A DNA stretch of 64,000 bases from assembly GCF_000710615.1 (NCBI RefSeq), contig NZ_JDTH01000002.1, positions 674,082 to 738,081 of the forward strand, given 5' to 3'. Below, in pieces: positions 16,930 to 25,900 of the stretch. The DNA is from Haladaptatus cibarius D43 (GTDB lineage: Archaea; Halobacteriota; Halobacteria; Halobacteriales; Haladaptataceae). The number at the start of each line of letters is the position of its first letter. The stretch's first letter is position 1. A program made the translations under genes and the position numbers. Below the pieces are notes generated by a model. The model was not told where the DNA came from. It saw only the letters and a list, made by a program, of their open reading frames with translations, and searched no databases.

Positions 16930-18096
16930 ATGGAAAAAGAATCTGAAAATTCAAGTTTAGGGCGTCGCAAATACCTCTCATTCGTCGGTGGAGGAGTAGC
17001 CGGTAGCTCAATAATCAATAAAGTTGGTTCAGTTACGGGTTCACCCGTTGACGTCGTAACTGAAATTGGTGGTGATGGCACTAAATACTACAAAAGAATC
17101 CCGCGAGATTGGTGGGAGTACAACAAAAAGACAGACTCAGCGCTTAGAACAGCTAAATCCCACCTACTCAGTCATCCGGACATAGATTCAATCGGTTTGA
17201 CAGTAGATCGTTCAGACGGATTAATCTCAGGACGTTTGAAACCAAAGCTACGATATTCAGTTTATAATGAGAACGGAAGTGAGGTTGTCCCAAATAGTGT
17301 CGGTGGTATCCCAGCTGTGGTAGAACAGTCAGAGCCTACTGAGCTGTTAGCATATGATGAGTGCCCATATAATACTGGTCACTATGAAAGCATCGGTGGT
17401 GGTACTGGTATGTACGCTAAAAAAGAAAATGGAAAAAAGGTTTTTGCGACCTCTTGCAGCGTCATGCAAAAGAATAACAATCGGTTCCTGCTAACAGCAA
17501 ATCATACATTCCAATGTGAACCTAATGATCTTGATGCAGCATATCAAGGAAATCGTGTTTTTGGTTACGTTTCATCCTATTCATCATCCAATGATTGGAC
17601 ACTTATTGAGTTAAATGCCGATGAAAGTTGGACAAATGCGATTCGGGTTTCAGATGCAATCAGTAATCCTATAGTTTGGGGACACTTCACTGAAGCGGGG
17701 CTTGAATATCTCTTTGCGGATCCCAATCACTACGTTGGTAAGCAGGGCCGGTCAACCGGTTATACTCTAGGGGAAATAACTTCAATAAAGAACAGCGGCT
17801 TATCGTCAAGCAAATATCCGTGTGTGGACATTGACAACTATATCGAAACCAGTACTGAAGCAGCAAAGGGTGACTCTGGGGGTCCAATATGGTCTGAAAG
17901 CTCAAATGAAAATGGAGATGTATCGGTAGTAGCGATGACGAATAGTGGTTCAGTCCCAACTTCCAAAAACACCTGTACAACACCTAATAATGGAGGGTTT
18001 GTAGTTCACGCAAAAACTAATGGGATTGCCGCATATCAGGTGTTTAGAGATAGTGACTGTTACTTTGGTACAGGACATCTGGATAGAGGTGAATAG
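16930..18096 (+). CDS. Tat-exported trypsin-like serine protease
   Basis: 388 residues, AT-rich. A Tat signal is visible (LGRRKYLSFVGGGVAGSS). The catalytic triad of a chymotrypsin-fold (S1) protease follows in order: FLLTANHTF (His ~192), SNDWTLIEL (Asp ~222), KGDSGGPIW (Ser ~315). Several cysteines (CPYNTG, TSCSV, FQCEP, YPCVD, NTCTT, SDCYF) suggest disulphides and an extracellular location. It probably cleaves surface or environmental proteins. With the Ig-like gene it forms a foreign-looking cargo between two copies of a membrane-gene 3' end. Confidence 0.8.
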   Translation: MEKESENSSLGRRKYLSFVGGGVAGSSIINKVGSVTGSPVDVVTEIGGDGTKYYKRIPRDWWEYNKKTDSALRTAKSHLLSHPDIDSIGLTVDRSDGLISGRLKPKLRYSVYNENGSEVVPNSVGGIPAVVEQSEPTELLAYDECPYNTGHYESIGGGTGMYAKKENGKKVFATSCSVMQKNNNRFLLTANHTFQCEPNDLDAAYQGNRVFGYVSSYSSSNDWTLIELNADESWTNAIRVSDAISNPIVWGHFTEAGLEYLFADPNHYVGKQGRSTGYTLGEITSIKNSGLSSSKYPCVDIDNYIETSTEAAKGDSGGPIWSESSNENGDVSVVAMTNSGSVPTSKNTCTTPNNGGFVVHAKTNGIAAYQVFRDSDCYFGTGHLDRGE

Positions 18097-18470
18097 TCCT
18101 TAAATCTCACTGATATAAGACATATTTTCTTCCCGGTGTTCCGTTGATGCGCTGTTAGCTGTTACTTCTATGATTTTGGCTACTGTTCACCGAGGGAGTT
18201 CAGCCGTAGTTCTTCGAAGCCGTATCGGAAGTGAGAAATAACCTGTGTAAGACCGTTCTTCGCGGCATCTACCGGTTGGCAAGATACTTCACGACTTGAC
18301 TGTGATCGACCGTCTCCATTGGAAGACACCACGTTGTTCAAGGGTCATCTCCTGGTGGGTTCAAAGGTTGTCACGATTTCCGGCCACTACCAACTCCGCA
18401 AAGTAACTAACTTGGCTCTGTTCAATCCCTTGCTCTGTGATAGTTTATCAAAGTATTGCTGTCCCAACGT
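18097..18470. other. Non-coding region with insertion-sequence debris
   Basis: Contains the transposase remnant and a possible IS end (~18415), then the 3' end of the membrane operon. No intact gene. Confidence 0.45.
18180..18285 (-). pseudogene. Transposase C-terminal remnant
   Basis: The frame read leftward encodes VDAAKNGLTQVISHFRYG followed by FEELRLNSLGEQ and a stop. The FRYGFEEL ending resembles haloarchaeal insertion-sequence transposases as I remember them. Upstream sequence is frameshifted. A GGCTCTGTTCAATCCC stretch at ~18415 resembles a haloarchaeal IS terminal repeat. Family unassigned. Confidence 0.5.
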
Positions 18471-19010
18471 TCACTTCTCAGACTCGGCGTCGAGAACCTC
18501 CGGAACGAAGTACTGATTGTACCAGATCATCACCACACTCAGCACGACGAGATACCAGCGCGACGTACTCGGCAGCGTTCCCTCCCCGTTCATCCTCGCC
18601 AGCCACGGGAGGAAGATGCTACAAGCCGCGAGGATGCCCCAGCCGAGCGTGAGGCGATCCTGATCTCCCTCGAAGGGAAGCGGCAGGTGCACGTTGGCGA
18701 GAAGCGTCACGAGGCCGTAGCCCACGAGCAGGCCGACGCCAACATCGACGTGGTACGGCTGGCCTGCGTAGTTCGTCATCACAAGGACGCCCGTCATCAC
18801 GCCGACGACGGTCGCCGCCACCTGCAACATCGTTCGCTGCTGGGTCGGCGGAATCTCGTACCCACGTCGATAGAGCACGTAGGCGACGACTCCAGCAACG
18901 ACCAGTCCGAGAACCTTCAGACTCGGATTCACCCACCACGGCGGCGTGAGGTAGAACTCAACCAGCCACCGCGGTCCTTGTTCGATTCGGTAGAGCGGAT
19001 TCCTCGGCAT
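18471..19010 (-). CDS. Polytopic membrane protein, last gene of the virus-like operon
   Basis: 179 residues from ATG 19010, which shares its A with the upstream gene's stop (TAATG). About five hydrophobic helices: VLGLVVAGVVAYVLYR, LQVAATVVGVMTGVLVMT, GLLVGYGLVTLLANV, GWGILAACSIFLPWLA and YLVVLSVVMIWYNQY. The N-terminus is soluble with a PPWWVNPS motif. No family recognised. As the last gene of a tightly coupled membrane-protein operon it may be a virion or vesicle membrane component. Its 3' end is duplicated at 15824-15985. Confidence 0.7.
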   Translation of the reverse strand: MPRNPLYRIEQGPRWLVEFYLTPPWWVNPSLKVLGLVVAGVVAYVLYRRGYEIPPTQQRTMLQVAATVVGVMTGVLVMTNYAGQPYHVDVGVGLLVGYGLVTLLANVHLPLPFEGDQDRLTLGWGILAACSIFLPWLARMNGEGTLPSTSRWYLVVLSVVMIWYNQYFVPEVLDAESEK

Positions 19011-19531
19011 TACCTGGTCACCCGTATTGCGGCGACCGACGCAATCACGCCGATGATCATCAAGAGGACAATCTGGAGCCACGGCGGTGCAAGCCCGATA
19101 CTCGTCATCCCGTAGCCAACCGTCGCGGCAACGACGACGCCACCCGCACTACCGATGTTGGTGTACGAGATGGCCCCGAGGAAGACAGCCACCATCAGAA
19201 TCGCCGTGATGATGGTACCCGCGTAGGTCGTCCCACCGGGAATCTGGTCACCCGTCCCGATGACGAACGACCCGAGCCGAGAACTCATCTGGCCGAGCGT
19301 ATCGAGACTCACTGTGCCGTTATTCGGAAACCACGAACTCTGGTTTTCCAAGGCAGTCTCGTTTTCGTAGTACGGCGCGGTGTCGTTCAGCGCGCCAGAC
19401 GTCGAGTTGTTCGCTTGTGCATGCGCGACGCCAGAGCCACCGACGGGAATCGCAATCATCGCAAGCACCGCAAGTAATCCAACCAGCAGATGAACCGCAA
19501 GCTTCCGCTGGGAGTGCGTGTGTCGAATCAT
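19010..19531 (-). CDS. Membrane protein with signal peptide
   Basis: 173 residues. An N-terminal signal or anchor helix (LLVGLLAVLAMIAIPVGG, AHA site) precedes an extracellular Asn-rich loop with several N-X-S/T sequons (NNSTS, NETALENQS, NNGTVS), then three C-terminal helices. Couples to the next gene by TAATG and to the upstream gene by a 4-nt overlap. No family recognised; likely surface-exposed part of the same assembly. Confidence 0.7.
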   Translation of the reverse strand: MIRHTHSQRKLAVHLLVGLLAVLAMIAIPVGGSGVAHAQANNSTSGALNDTAPYYENETALENQSSWFPNNGTVSLDTLGQMSSRLGSFVIGTGDQIPGGTTYAGTIITAILMVAVFLGAISYTNIGSAGGVVVAATVGYGMTSIGLAPPWLQIVLLMIIGVIASVAAIRVTR

Positions 19532-19905
19532 GCTGAGCTTTTCACCAACCGTATGACGGCCATGTAGAACGCCACGACGAGCGTTCCACCAAGTAAGATG
19601 GTTACTCGTGGGGGCGCGGCGTTATCCAGCAGGACGAACACCGGCCAGTGGATCCACGCCAGCAGTCCAACGAACAGGTTCCAAACCAAGATTGCCGGGC
19701 CGCCGAAGGCACCGATCAGATTGGAGATGACGCCCGACACGCCGTCGAGTTTTTGCTCAGGCGTATCTGCCGGACTGACTCCGTCGGGCCCCTTCGTGAT
19801 GAAAAACTGCGTCACTCCGGAATTGTCGTAGGTGACGGCACCACCGCCGAACATCACGGCTCCCATGACGAAGTAAATCAGCACGATCTGGGAGGCTCGA
19901 ATCAT
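19528..19905 (-). CDS. Membrane protein, virus-like operon
   Basis: 125 residues with three hydrophobic stretches: an N-terminal helix (IVLIYFVMGAVMFGGG), a central one (AILVWNLFVGLLAWIHWPVFVLL) and a C-terminal one (VTILLGGTLVVAFYMAVI). A ~40-residue soluble loop (GPDGVSPADTPEQK) sits between the first two. ATG 19905 overlaps the stop of the large surface-protein gene (TAATG). No family recognised. Confidence 0.7.
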   Translation of the reverse strand: MIRASQIVLIYFVMGAVMFGGGAVTYDNSGVTQFFITKGPDGVSPADTPEQKLDGVSGVISNLIGAFGGPAILVWNLFVGLLAWIHWPVFVLLDNAAPPRVTILLGGTLVVAFYMAVIRLVKSSA

Positions 19906-22253
19906 TAGAGTCCCCTCCGTATCGCGGCAAACGACAGGAAGCCTACCGAGGCCACGAAGACCACATCATACGTCACCCCGAAGCCGATAACGCTGAATCC
20001 CGTGAGCGTGAGTACGCCTGCGAGTCCCGCGATTTCGCCGCTTGGTTGAATGCTCCCGACACCCGCGACGACGAGGACGGTCACGAGCATCGCAAGGAAG
20101 CCAGTGAAGGCGGCGCGAGCACCACCGGGCGGAGACAGCGCGGCCAGCGCCGCGATGCCCTCCAGCAGACTGTGATCGTTCCCGATGGCTTCGCTGAGCG
20201 CTATCTCGTAAGTTTCAGTCGCACTCAGGCCATTGCTGGTCGTCCACGTCACGTTCACCACAAGCGTGGACTCGTGGAAGCCGTCGAGATTCAGGGACTT
20301 CGAGAGCGTCCCTGGGTTCGAATCCGAGGCCGTCCACACGGTGGTCGTTGTGCTGTTCGTCCGGAGCGTGGCGGTCACGTTCCAATTCGTGACTGTCTGG
20401 TCACCCTCTCGAACGGAGACAGAGATGTCCGCGCCGTCGAGCGCCGGGAGTCGTCGCACTTGTGGATGAAGCACCACGTTCGGTGGCGCTCCCTCAAGTG
20501 TCGTTACACCCTCTGGAGTGACCACGACGGTTTGCGTACTCGGCGTGAGGGGCGTGTACGTTCCAACGATGCGCTGGTCTCCGGTCTCGACGTTGTGCAA
20601 GACGAGGCGGTGTCGCGTGTTGTACGCGAGTTGCGCGGGGAACTCACCGGATGCACCGAAGTAGTCCCCGAGGACGGTTTTGTAACTCCCATTCAGCGCA
20701 CGCTGCACGAGGAGAACCGTGTTGTCATCAGGATAGTTGCCGGTGTAGTCGTCGATGCTGAAAATCGTGTCAGAAATCTCCCTTCCGTCTGGGAGCATGT
20801 AGATGGACTGCGTGTCGTAAAGCGAGGGAACGAAAATCCGCCGGTTGTAGTAGCCGTCGGCCTCAGCGACGACGATAAAAGGCTTGTCCGCAGGCAGTCC
20901 CGTCATGTTGATCACGCCGTTCGAAGTGTTTCGGGTGAAGACCTCGACTGCGCCGGTTTCGTTCGTGAGCATCCGGAGCTCAACCTCAGCGTTATCCACG
21001 AGGTCGGATGGTGCGCTCTCGTTGAAGATCCGCAGGTCAGCGGGCGACGAGAACTGTGCGGTTTCCGAGGTCGTTCGATGCCCGTACTGGTCTTCGACCT
21101 CGATGTGCCAGTCGTGTGTGCCAGCATCCACGTCCGAGACTTCGAACGACGTGGTTCCGTTACTCGATGGCGTCGTCGTCCCACGTTTGATGTCGTCAAC
21201 GTACCAGTGAACAGTGAGGCTGTCCTGCGACCGACCGAAATCGACATCGGACACATCTGCAGAAAGCGTAACCGGTAGATCCGCGGTCGTCGTCGTGGTG
21301 TCTGGCGAGAGTGAGGTGTTGTCAACGGTCGGTGCGGAGGTTTCGACGAGAATACCCTCGTCATGTAATTGCGCAGTCGGATTCGCACCTGTCTTTTCGA
21401 ATGAGACGTTCACTCGCCACTTCTTGTAGCTCGACCCACTGATGTCGAGTGAGTAGTTGCCAGTGGAGGTGTATTCTGCTTGATTAACTACCTGCCACTT
21501 TCCACTGGTCGAATCATACGCTTGCCATTCGACTGTTGCTGATTCATTGACGAGCGTCAGATTCGTCCATGCTTTGTCAGCGTTATTGACTGAATGGTTG
21601 GAAGAGACATATGTTCCTGATTCTGCATTATCTGAGGCTTCTAGATTGTCGATGTAAAGCGTTGTGTTACCATGATCACCGGAATCGCAATTTCCAGAGG
21701 GAACTACCTCAAACACTACCTTCACTTCGCCATCTACCGATACATTTTGTGTTACCGTCCCTGATTTCGTCGTATTTCTCCCTCTCGGGATACCCTCACT
21801 ATGCACCTTTATTCCATCAGAGTACACTTTCCAGCGTGCATTTTCGTACCACACTTCTGTGACCGTCCGCCAATCGAACTCGAACGTTTGGCTTCCAGAG
21901 TACGTTCCGATCGTCCGGTTAGCCCGCGCAACGGAACACTGATAGACTCGATTTTTTAGTTCAGCACCGTCATTTTCAACCGTCGCATCCCCGTCTGTAT
22001 AGGTAGTCCATCCATCCAAGTCACCGTCATTGAAGTCGTCAATCAGGCGATGTACCGTTGCTAGTTCAAGATATGAACTCATCCCGGATCCTGCCACCGC
22101 AAGATTCTCACGCATCGACGCGTTCTCGAAATCCTCATCCGTCGTATGCTCACTCCCGACGGCTAACTGCCCATGGCTCGCATTCACCGGCACTGCCGAC
22201 ACGAGCAGGACACTCGCTAGCACCGCAAAGACCACAGTATGTGTCTCGCGCAT
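19905..22253 (-). CDS. Large surface/spike-like glycoprotein, membrane-anchored
   Basis: 782 residues from ATG 22253, which overlaps the previous gene's stop (ATGA). A signal peptide (VVFAVLASVLLVSAVPVNASHG) leads to a long extracellular beta-rich region. Residues ~65-215 resemble a carbohydrate-binding jelly roll (DDFNDGDLDGWTTYTDGD); residues ~280-390 an Ig/PKD-like module. Many N-X-S/T sequons. The C-terminus has three to four helices (FLAMLVTVLVVAGVG, AGVLTLTGFSVIGFG) that anchor it. Best guess is the receptor-binding spike of a virus or vesicle. The N-terminal third is visibly poorer in GC than the rest, suggesting domain exchange. Confidence 0.7.
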   Translation of the reverse strand: MRETHTVVFAVLASVLLVSAVPVNASHGQLAVGSEHTTDEDFENASMRENLAVAGSGMSSYLELATVHRLIDDFNDGDLDGWTTYTDGDATVENDGAELKNRVYQCSVARANRTIGTYSGSQTFEFDWRTVTEVWYENARWKVYSDGIKVHSEGIPRGRNTTKSGTVTQNVSVDGEVKVVFEVVPSGNCDSGDHGNTTLYIDNLEASDNAESGTYVSSNHSVNNADKAWTNLTLVNESATVEWQAYDSTSGKWQVVNQAEYTSTGNYSLDISGSSYKKWRVNVSFEKTGANPTAQLHDEGILVETSAPTVDNTSLSPDTTTTTADLPVTLSADVSDVDFGRSQDSLTVHWYVDDIKRGTTTPSSNGTTSFEVSDVDAGTHDWHIEVEDQYGHRTTSETAQFSSPADLRIFNESAPSDLVDNAEVELRMLTNETGAVEVFTRNTSNGVINMTGLPADKPFIVVAEADGYYNRRIFVPSLYDTQSIYMLPDGREISDTIFSIDDYTGNYPDDNTVLLVQRALNGSYKTVLGDYFGASGEFPAQLAYNTRHRLVLHNVETGDQRIVGTYTPLTPSTQTVVVTPEGVTTLEGAPPNVVLHPQVRRLPALDGADISVSVREGDQTVTNWNVTATLRTNSTTTTVWTASDSNPGTLSKSLNLDGFHESTLVVNVTWTTSNGLSATETYEIALSEAIGNDHSLLEGIAALAALSPPGGARAAFTGFLAMLVTVLVVAGVGSIQPSGEIAGLAGVLTLTGFSVIGFGVTYDVVFVASVGFLSFAAIRRGL

Positions 22254-22489
22254 CACTTCGCACCTCCACTCACACCCGTGAGGTACACGACGGTGAGCAC
22301 GGTCACCACCATCGCCGGGAATGCAAGTTGGAACAGGTACGCCGTCCCCGTCCCGAGTTCCCCTGCGTTGTCATTCATCACTGTGTACATCGGTTCCGCC
22401 AAGAACCCGAGGAGCAAGACGGCGACGCCGTAGTAGACGACATCGACAGGCGTCAGGCGGCCACGGGTATCTGAGTAATTTCTGGTCAT
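22253..22489 (-). CDS. Two-helix membrane protein, tandem paralogue 1
   Basis: 78 residues. SDTRGRLTPVDVVYYG leads into helix 1 (VAVLLLGFLAEPMYTVM), a short loop, then helix 2 (LAFPAMVVTVLTVVYLTG). It shares the SDTRGR...VD.V start and the P.MV/P.FV second helix with the next two genes. Coupled to the spike gene by ATGA. Possibly a structural membrane protein of the particle. Confidence 0.75.
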   Translation of the reverse strand: MTRNYSDTRGRLTPVDVVYYGVAVLLLGFLAEPMYTVMNDNAGELGTGTAYLFQLAFPAMVVTVLTVVYLTGVSGGAK

Positions 22490-22495
22490 GATTGG

Positions 22496-22735
22496 TTAGT
22501 TCGTTCTCGCCGAGATGCCGAGGCTGATAATCATCGCAATGACGAACAACGGCAGGATGAGCTGGAGGAGCGTCGCACTGAGCGGATCAACCACGCGCGC
22601 CCCCATCTGAATCGCCGTGTAGACCCACGGCGCGACTGCGATGAACGAAATGAGCGTGGCGAACGCCAGCACAATATCGACGTACTGCACCCGCCCCCGC
22701 GTATCACTGAGTCGGTCCAAAAGAGTGTCCTGCAT
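22496..22735 (-). CDS. Two-helix membrane protein, tandem paralogue 2
   Basis: 79 residues from ATG 22735. LSDTRGRVQYVDIV precedes helix 1 (LAFATLISFIAVAPWVYTAI) and helix 2 (LLQLILPLFVIAMIISLG). Clearly related to the genes on either side. Gaps of 5-6 nt to both neighbours. Confidence 0.75.
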   Translation of the reverse strand: MQDTLLDRLSDTRGRVQYVDIVLAFATLISFIAVAPWVYTAIQMGARVVDPLSATLLQLILPLFVIAMIISLGISARTN

Positions 22736-22740
22736 CGTCG

Positions 22741-22926
22741 TCACCCAGACTGAAGCCAACTTGCCAACGTCAGCAGAATCATCATCGGGAGCATCAACGA
22801 CACCAGAAACTGGACGTGAACCGGCAAGCCGTCGAGTGGCTCGCCAGTCCAGTACATCCACGCCGGGGCGACGATCACAATCCCGAGCAGTGCGAACACC
22901 GCGAACCAGAATCGAACCGGGTTCAC
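22741..22926 (-). CDS. Two-helix membrane protein, tandem paralogue 3
   Basis: 61 residues. I start it at GTG 22926, which overlaps the stop of the 1258-residue gene (GTGA); earlier codons would only add residues read in another frame of that gene. NPVRFWFAVFALLGIVIVAP then MYW, loop, and second helix FLVSLMLPMMILLTLASWL. Same two-helix plan as the two following genes but without the SDTRGR start. Confidence 0.72.
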   Translation of the reverse strand: MNPVRFWFAVFALLGIVIVAPAWMYWTGEPLDGLPVHVQFLVSLMLPMMILLTLASWLQSG

Positions 22927-25900
22927 AAGAACCACCCATCCTGCTCGTCACTCTCACTTTCACTCTCGCCAGTCACGTCAACGCCGAACCCGTCGAACGA
23001 AAACGTCGCTTCTGCTGCTTCGATACCTGCGCCGCCCGCGGCCTGCGCTTTCGTCTGGCGCTGTTCGGTCAGGTCAACCGCACCAGACCCGAAGTCGCTC
23101 GCCACTTCGCGCGGGCCTGCACCAGTCCCGAACGCCGTCACGAACTCGTTGAACCAGCCCGCGCCCAGTCCACGGTCGCCGCCGCTCGATCTGCCGCCAC
23201 CCAGCGAGAATTCACTGCCACCGCGCCGCTTCGACTTCCACGGGCGCGGCGGTTCGTCCTCGACCTCGGTTTCCGTCTCTGTCTCCGTCTCCCGCTCCGC
23301 CTCAAATTCCAGCTCAAGCTCAAGATCGTTCCGGTTCCGTCGGAAGTCGGGGCGAGTCTGTTGGGCCGTATCCGTTTGAGATTTCGCTCTCGTGTCCACG
23401 TCCGTCGCAATGTCTAAGTCCTCCTGCATGTCGGTGTCCGTGTCTGCGCCGACGAACCCGCGCACGAGGTCGAGGTCTATCTGCCCGTTTTCAAGCATCT
23501 GCGAGAACTGCTCGCGTTGCGCCTGCGTCTCCGCTGGCGTCTGTGGTTGCGTCAGCGACAACTCGAATCGGCCGCGAGGACGCCCCTTTCGGGCGTTCAA
23601 CTCCGATTCTTGCGCGCGGTTCTGTCGCCGCCGCGATTCACGAACCGTGTCCGTTTCCGACGCGAACGGGCGTCCAACGCCGTCGTAGTCGCCGCCCTCC
23701 AGCACCTCGTATCCCGCCTTCACTTGCCGGTCAACCGCCTGCTGGTACAGATTCGGCGTCACGCGGTCGTCCTGAATCTCACCCGAGGTTTCCGTCCCAC
23801 GACTTCGCCCTCGCCCCGCGAGACTCGCCTGGCCGCTCTCGTCCGCCACGAACTCCCGCACGTTCACGCCGAACTCCTGCATTGCCTGTGCCAGTTCACT
23901 CCGCCCTTGCGCGTCGCCCGCGATGCGTTGCAACGATTCGGACGGTTCGGACGATTCCACCGCCGACTCGATGTCGCCCTCGACCGGCGTGGTACTCGCC
24001 GTCTCGGTTGAATCCGCGGACTCAGTCGCACTCTCCGTTTCCGATGTGGTTTCCGCTCCCCGCGTTGGCCGCCTGCTGTCCAATGTCGCATCGAGGATGC
24101 TACTCGTATCGCTTCCGAGTGGTTCGCTCTTCGCGGCCACGAATGTCGATTCTGACGCCCTCGGTCGCTCCGTCGATTTCGACGCCCTCGGCTGATCCGT
24201 CAATTCTGACGCCCTCAGTTGATCCGTCGATTTTGACCCCCACGATTGCCCGCTCGCCGTGTCGAATTCCAGTTCTCCTCTGGCTTGGAGCAGATGATAC
24301 AAGTCACCCGAACGCTGAGCCTCCGTGTCAACCTCCAGTTCACCGCGGGTACCGCCCGCACGGATGGAGTCAACCACCGCGTTCTGGTACGGCGTCGCCG
24401 GGAGCTCGCCCGTCCGCGCGAACTGGGCCGCACGGGCCGCCTTCGACTTCACCGCGCCCGCCGCACGTTTCCCGCCGCGAATCGCCGCTTCCTCCGAAAA
24501 GAGAAGCGGTTCCTTGTTCGGGAAGTAGCGATTCGCCGCCTTCCGTCCCTTCGCCGCTTTCGTCGCCGCGTAGCCCGCGCGCCCGAGGGCTTCCTCGCCC
24601 GGCTGGATGGCCATCCGTGTCGCCAGTTCGGTTCGCTTCCCGACCTTCGACGCCGTCGAAATCGCGCCATACGATGCCGCGAAGCTCCCTGCGAGGAGTC
24701 CCACGCTTTCAGCGGGGTTCTGTTTTGCCTGTTCGACGACAGCGGAAGCTACCGCCGTACCTCGATTCCTCGACTCGTCTAGAAACTCCCTTCCTCGACC
24801 TTCTAACGTCTCATTGGTACCGTATGCTCCATATTCCACACCTTCCAGACCAGTCTCCACCAGCCCCGGAACGTCCGCAATCGCACCCGTCCCTTTCACG
24901 GTGCCTTTGCCGAACCCACTGAGATTCGATTCGAACGCGGCGGCGGTGTCATCCTTTCCTGCGTACCGCAACGCAGTCGCAATCCCGGAGTTCGACGCAT
25001 TCTTTTTGAACTCCTTCGCTTCACGGTTTAATCCGACCGTCCGCAATCCATCCGCAATTATAGAGTCCGACCCGCCTCTGCCGTCATCGAACACCGTCTC
25101 GGCCACGTCGTTGGTCGTCGCCGTGATTGTCTGACTGGCACCCTCCAGCGCGCCCTCGACCTCGTCTTCCGGGCCGCCGAGGCCGAACGACCAGTCGAAG
25201 TCATCCTGATCGACGGCCTTTGTTTCGACTTCCAGTTGGCCGGTTGGCCCGCGCCCAACGTCGGCGTGCACGCCGGGATTCGCGGCTTCGATTTCGTCTT
25301 CGAGGATTCGCTCGCCGAGTTGGCCGCCGGTACCTGCGTTCTGGCGGTTGTGCGTCTGGGCTTCGATGTCGGTGACGTTCACTGACCCGTCTTCATCGAC
25401 GCTCACGGACAGGTTGCGGCCCGATTCGTCTTCGAGTTGATTCTCGATGGTGTCGGCTCGCCACTCGCGCCATTCGTCGGTTCCACGGGTCGGTGTCTCG
25501 ACTTCATCGGTCGTCAGAACGTGCTGGCCGTCCGGGGTTTCCAGTTGGTCGGGTTGGTCGCCGAAAATGGGCGTGTACTGCACCGAGCCGTCCGATGCAG
25601 TGTTGACTTCGACGTACTCGGCTCCGGTCTGGTCTTTGATGCGCTGTCTGGTGAGCTTCTGTTTGCCCTCGTCGGAGTACTGCGCCACCAATTTGCCGTC
25701 TTCTTCACGAATCGTGACGTCGTCTTCGTCGAGGCCTGCGCCGTTGTTGGCAAGGATTTCTTCTTCGAATTCGCGCGCTTGCCTCCGTCGGTAGGCCTGT
25801 TGGTCGATGTTCAGCTCGACGGCGTTCTCGCCTTGATTGTACTCAATCGACCAGAGGTCGCGTTGGTTGTACAGCTCCGGGTTGTTGTTTCTGAGTTGCT

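Noticed and set aside
19010-22253. Spike and membrane genes as an S-layer or adhesion locus
   Set aside because: Considered, but the tight coupling with the 1258-aa gene, micro-ORF and the divergent P-loop ATPase, inside an integrated element, fits a virus or vesicle module better.
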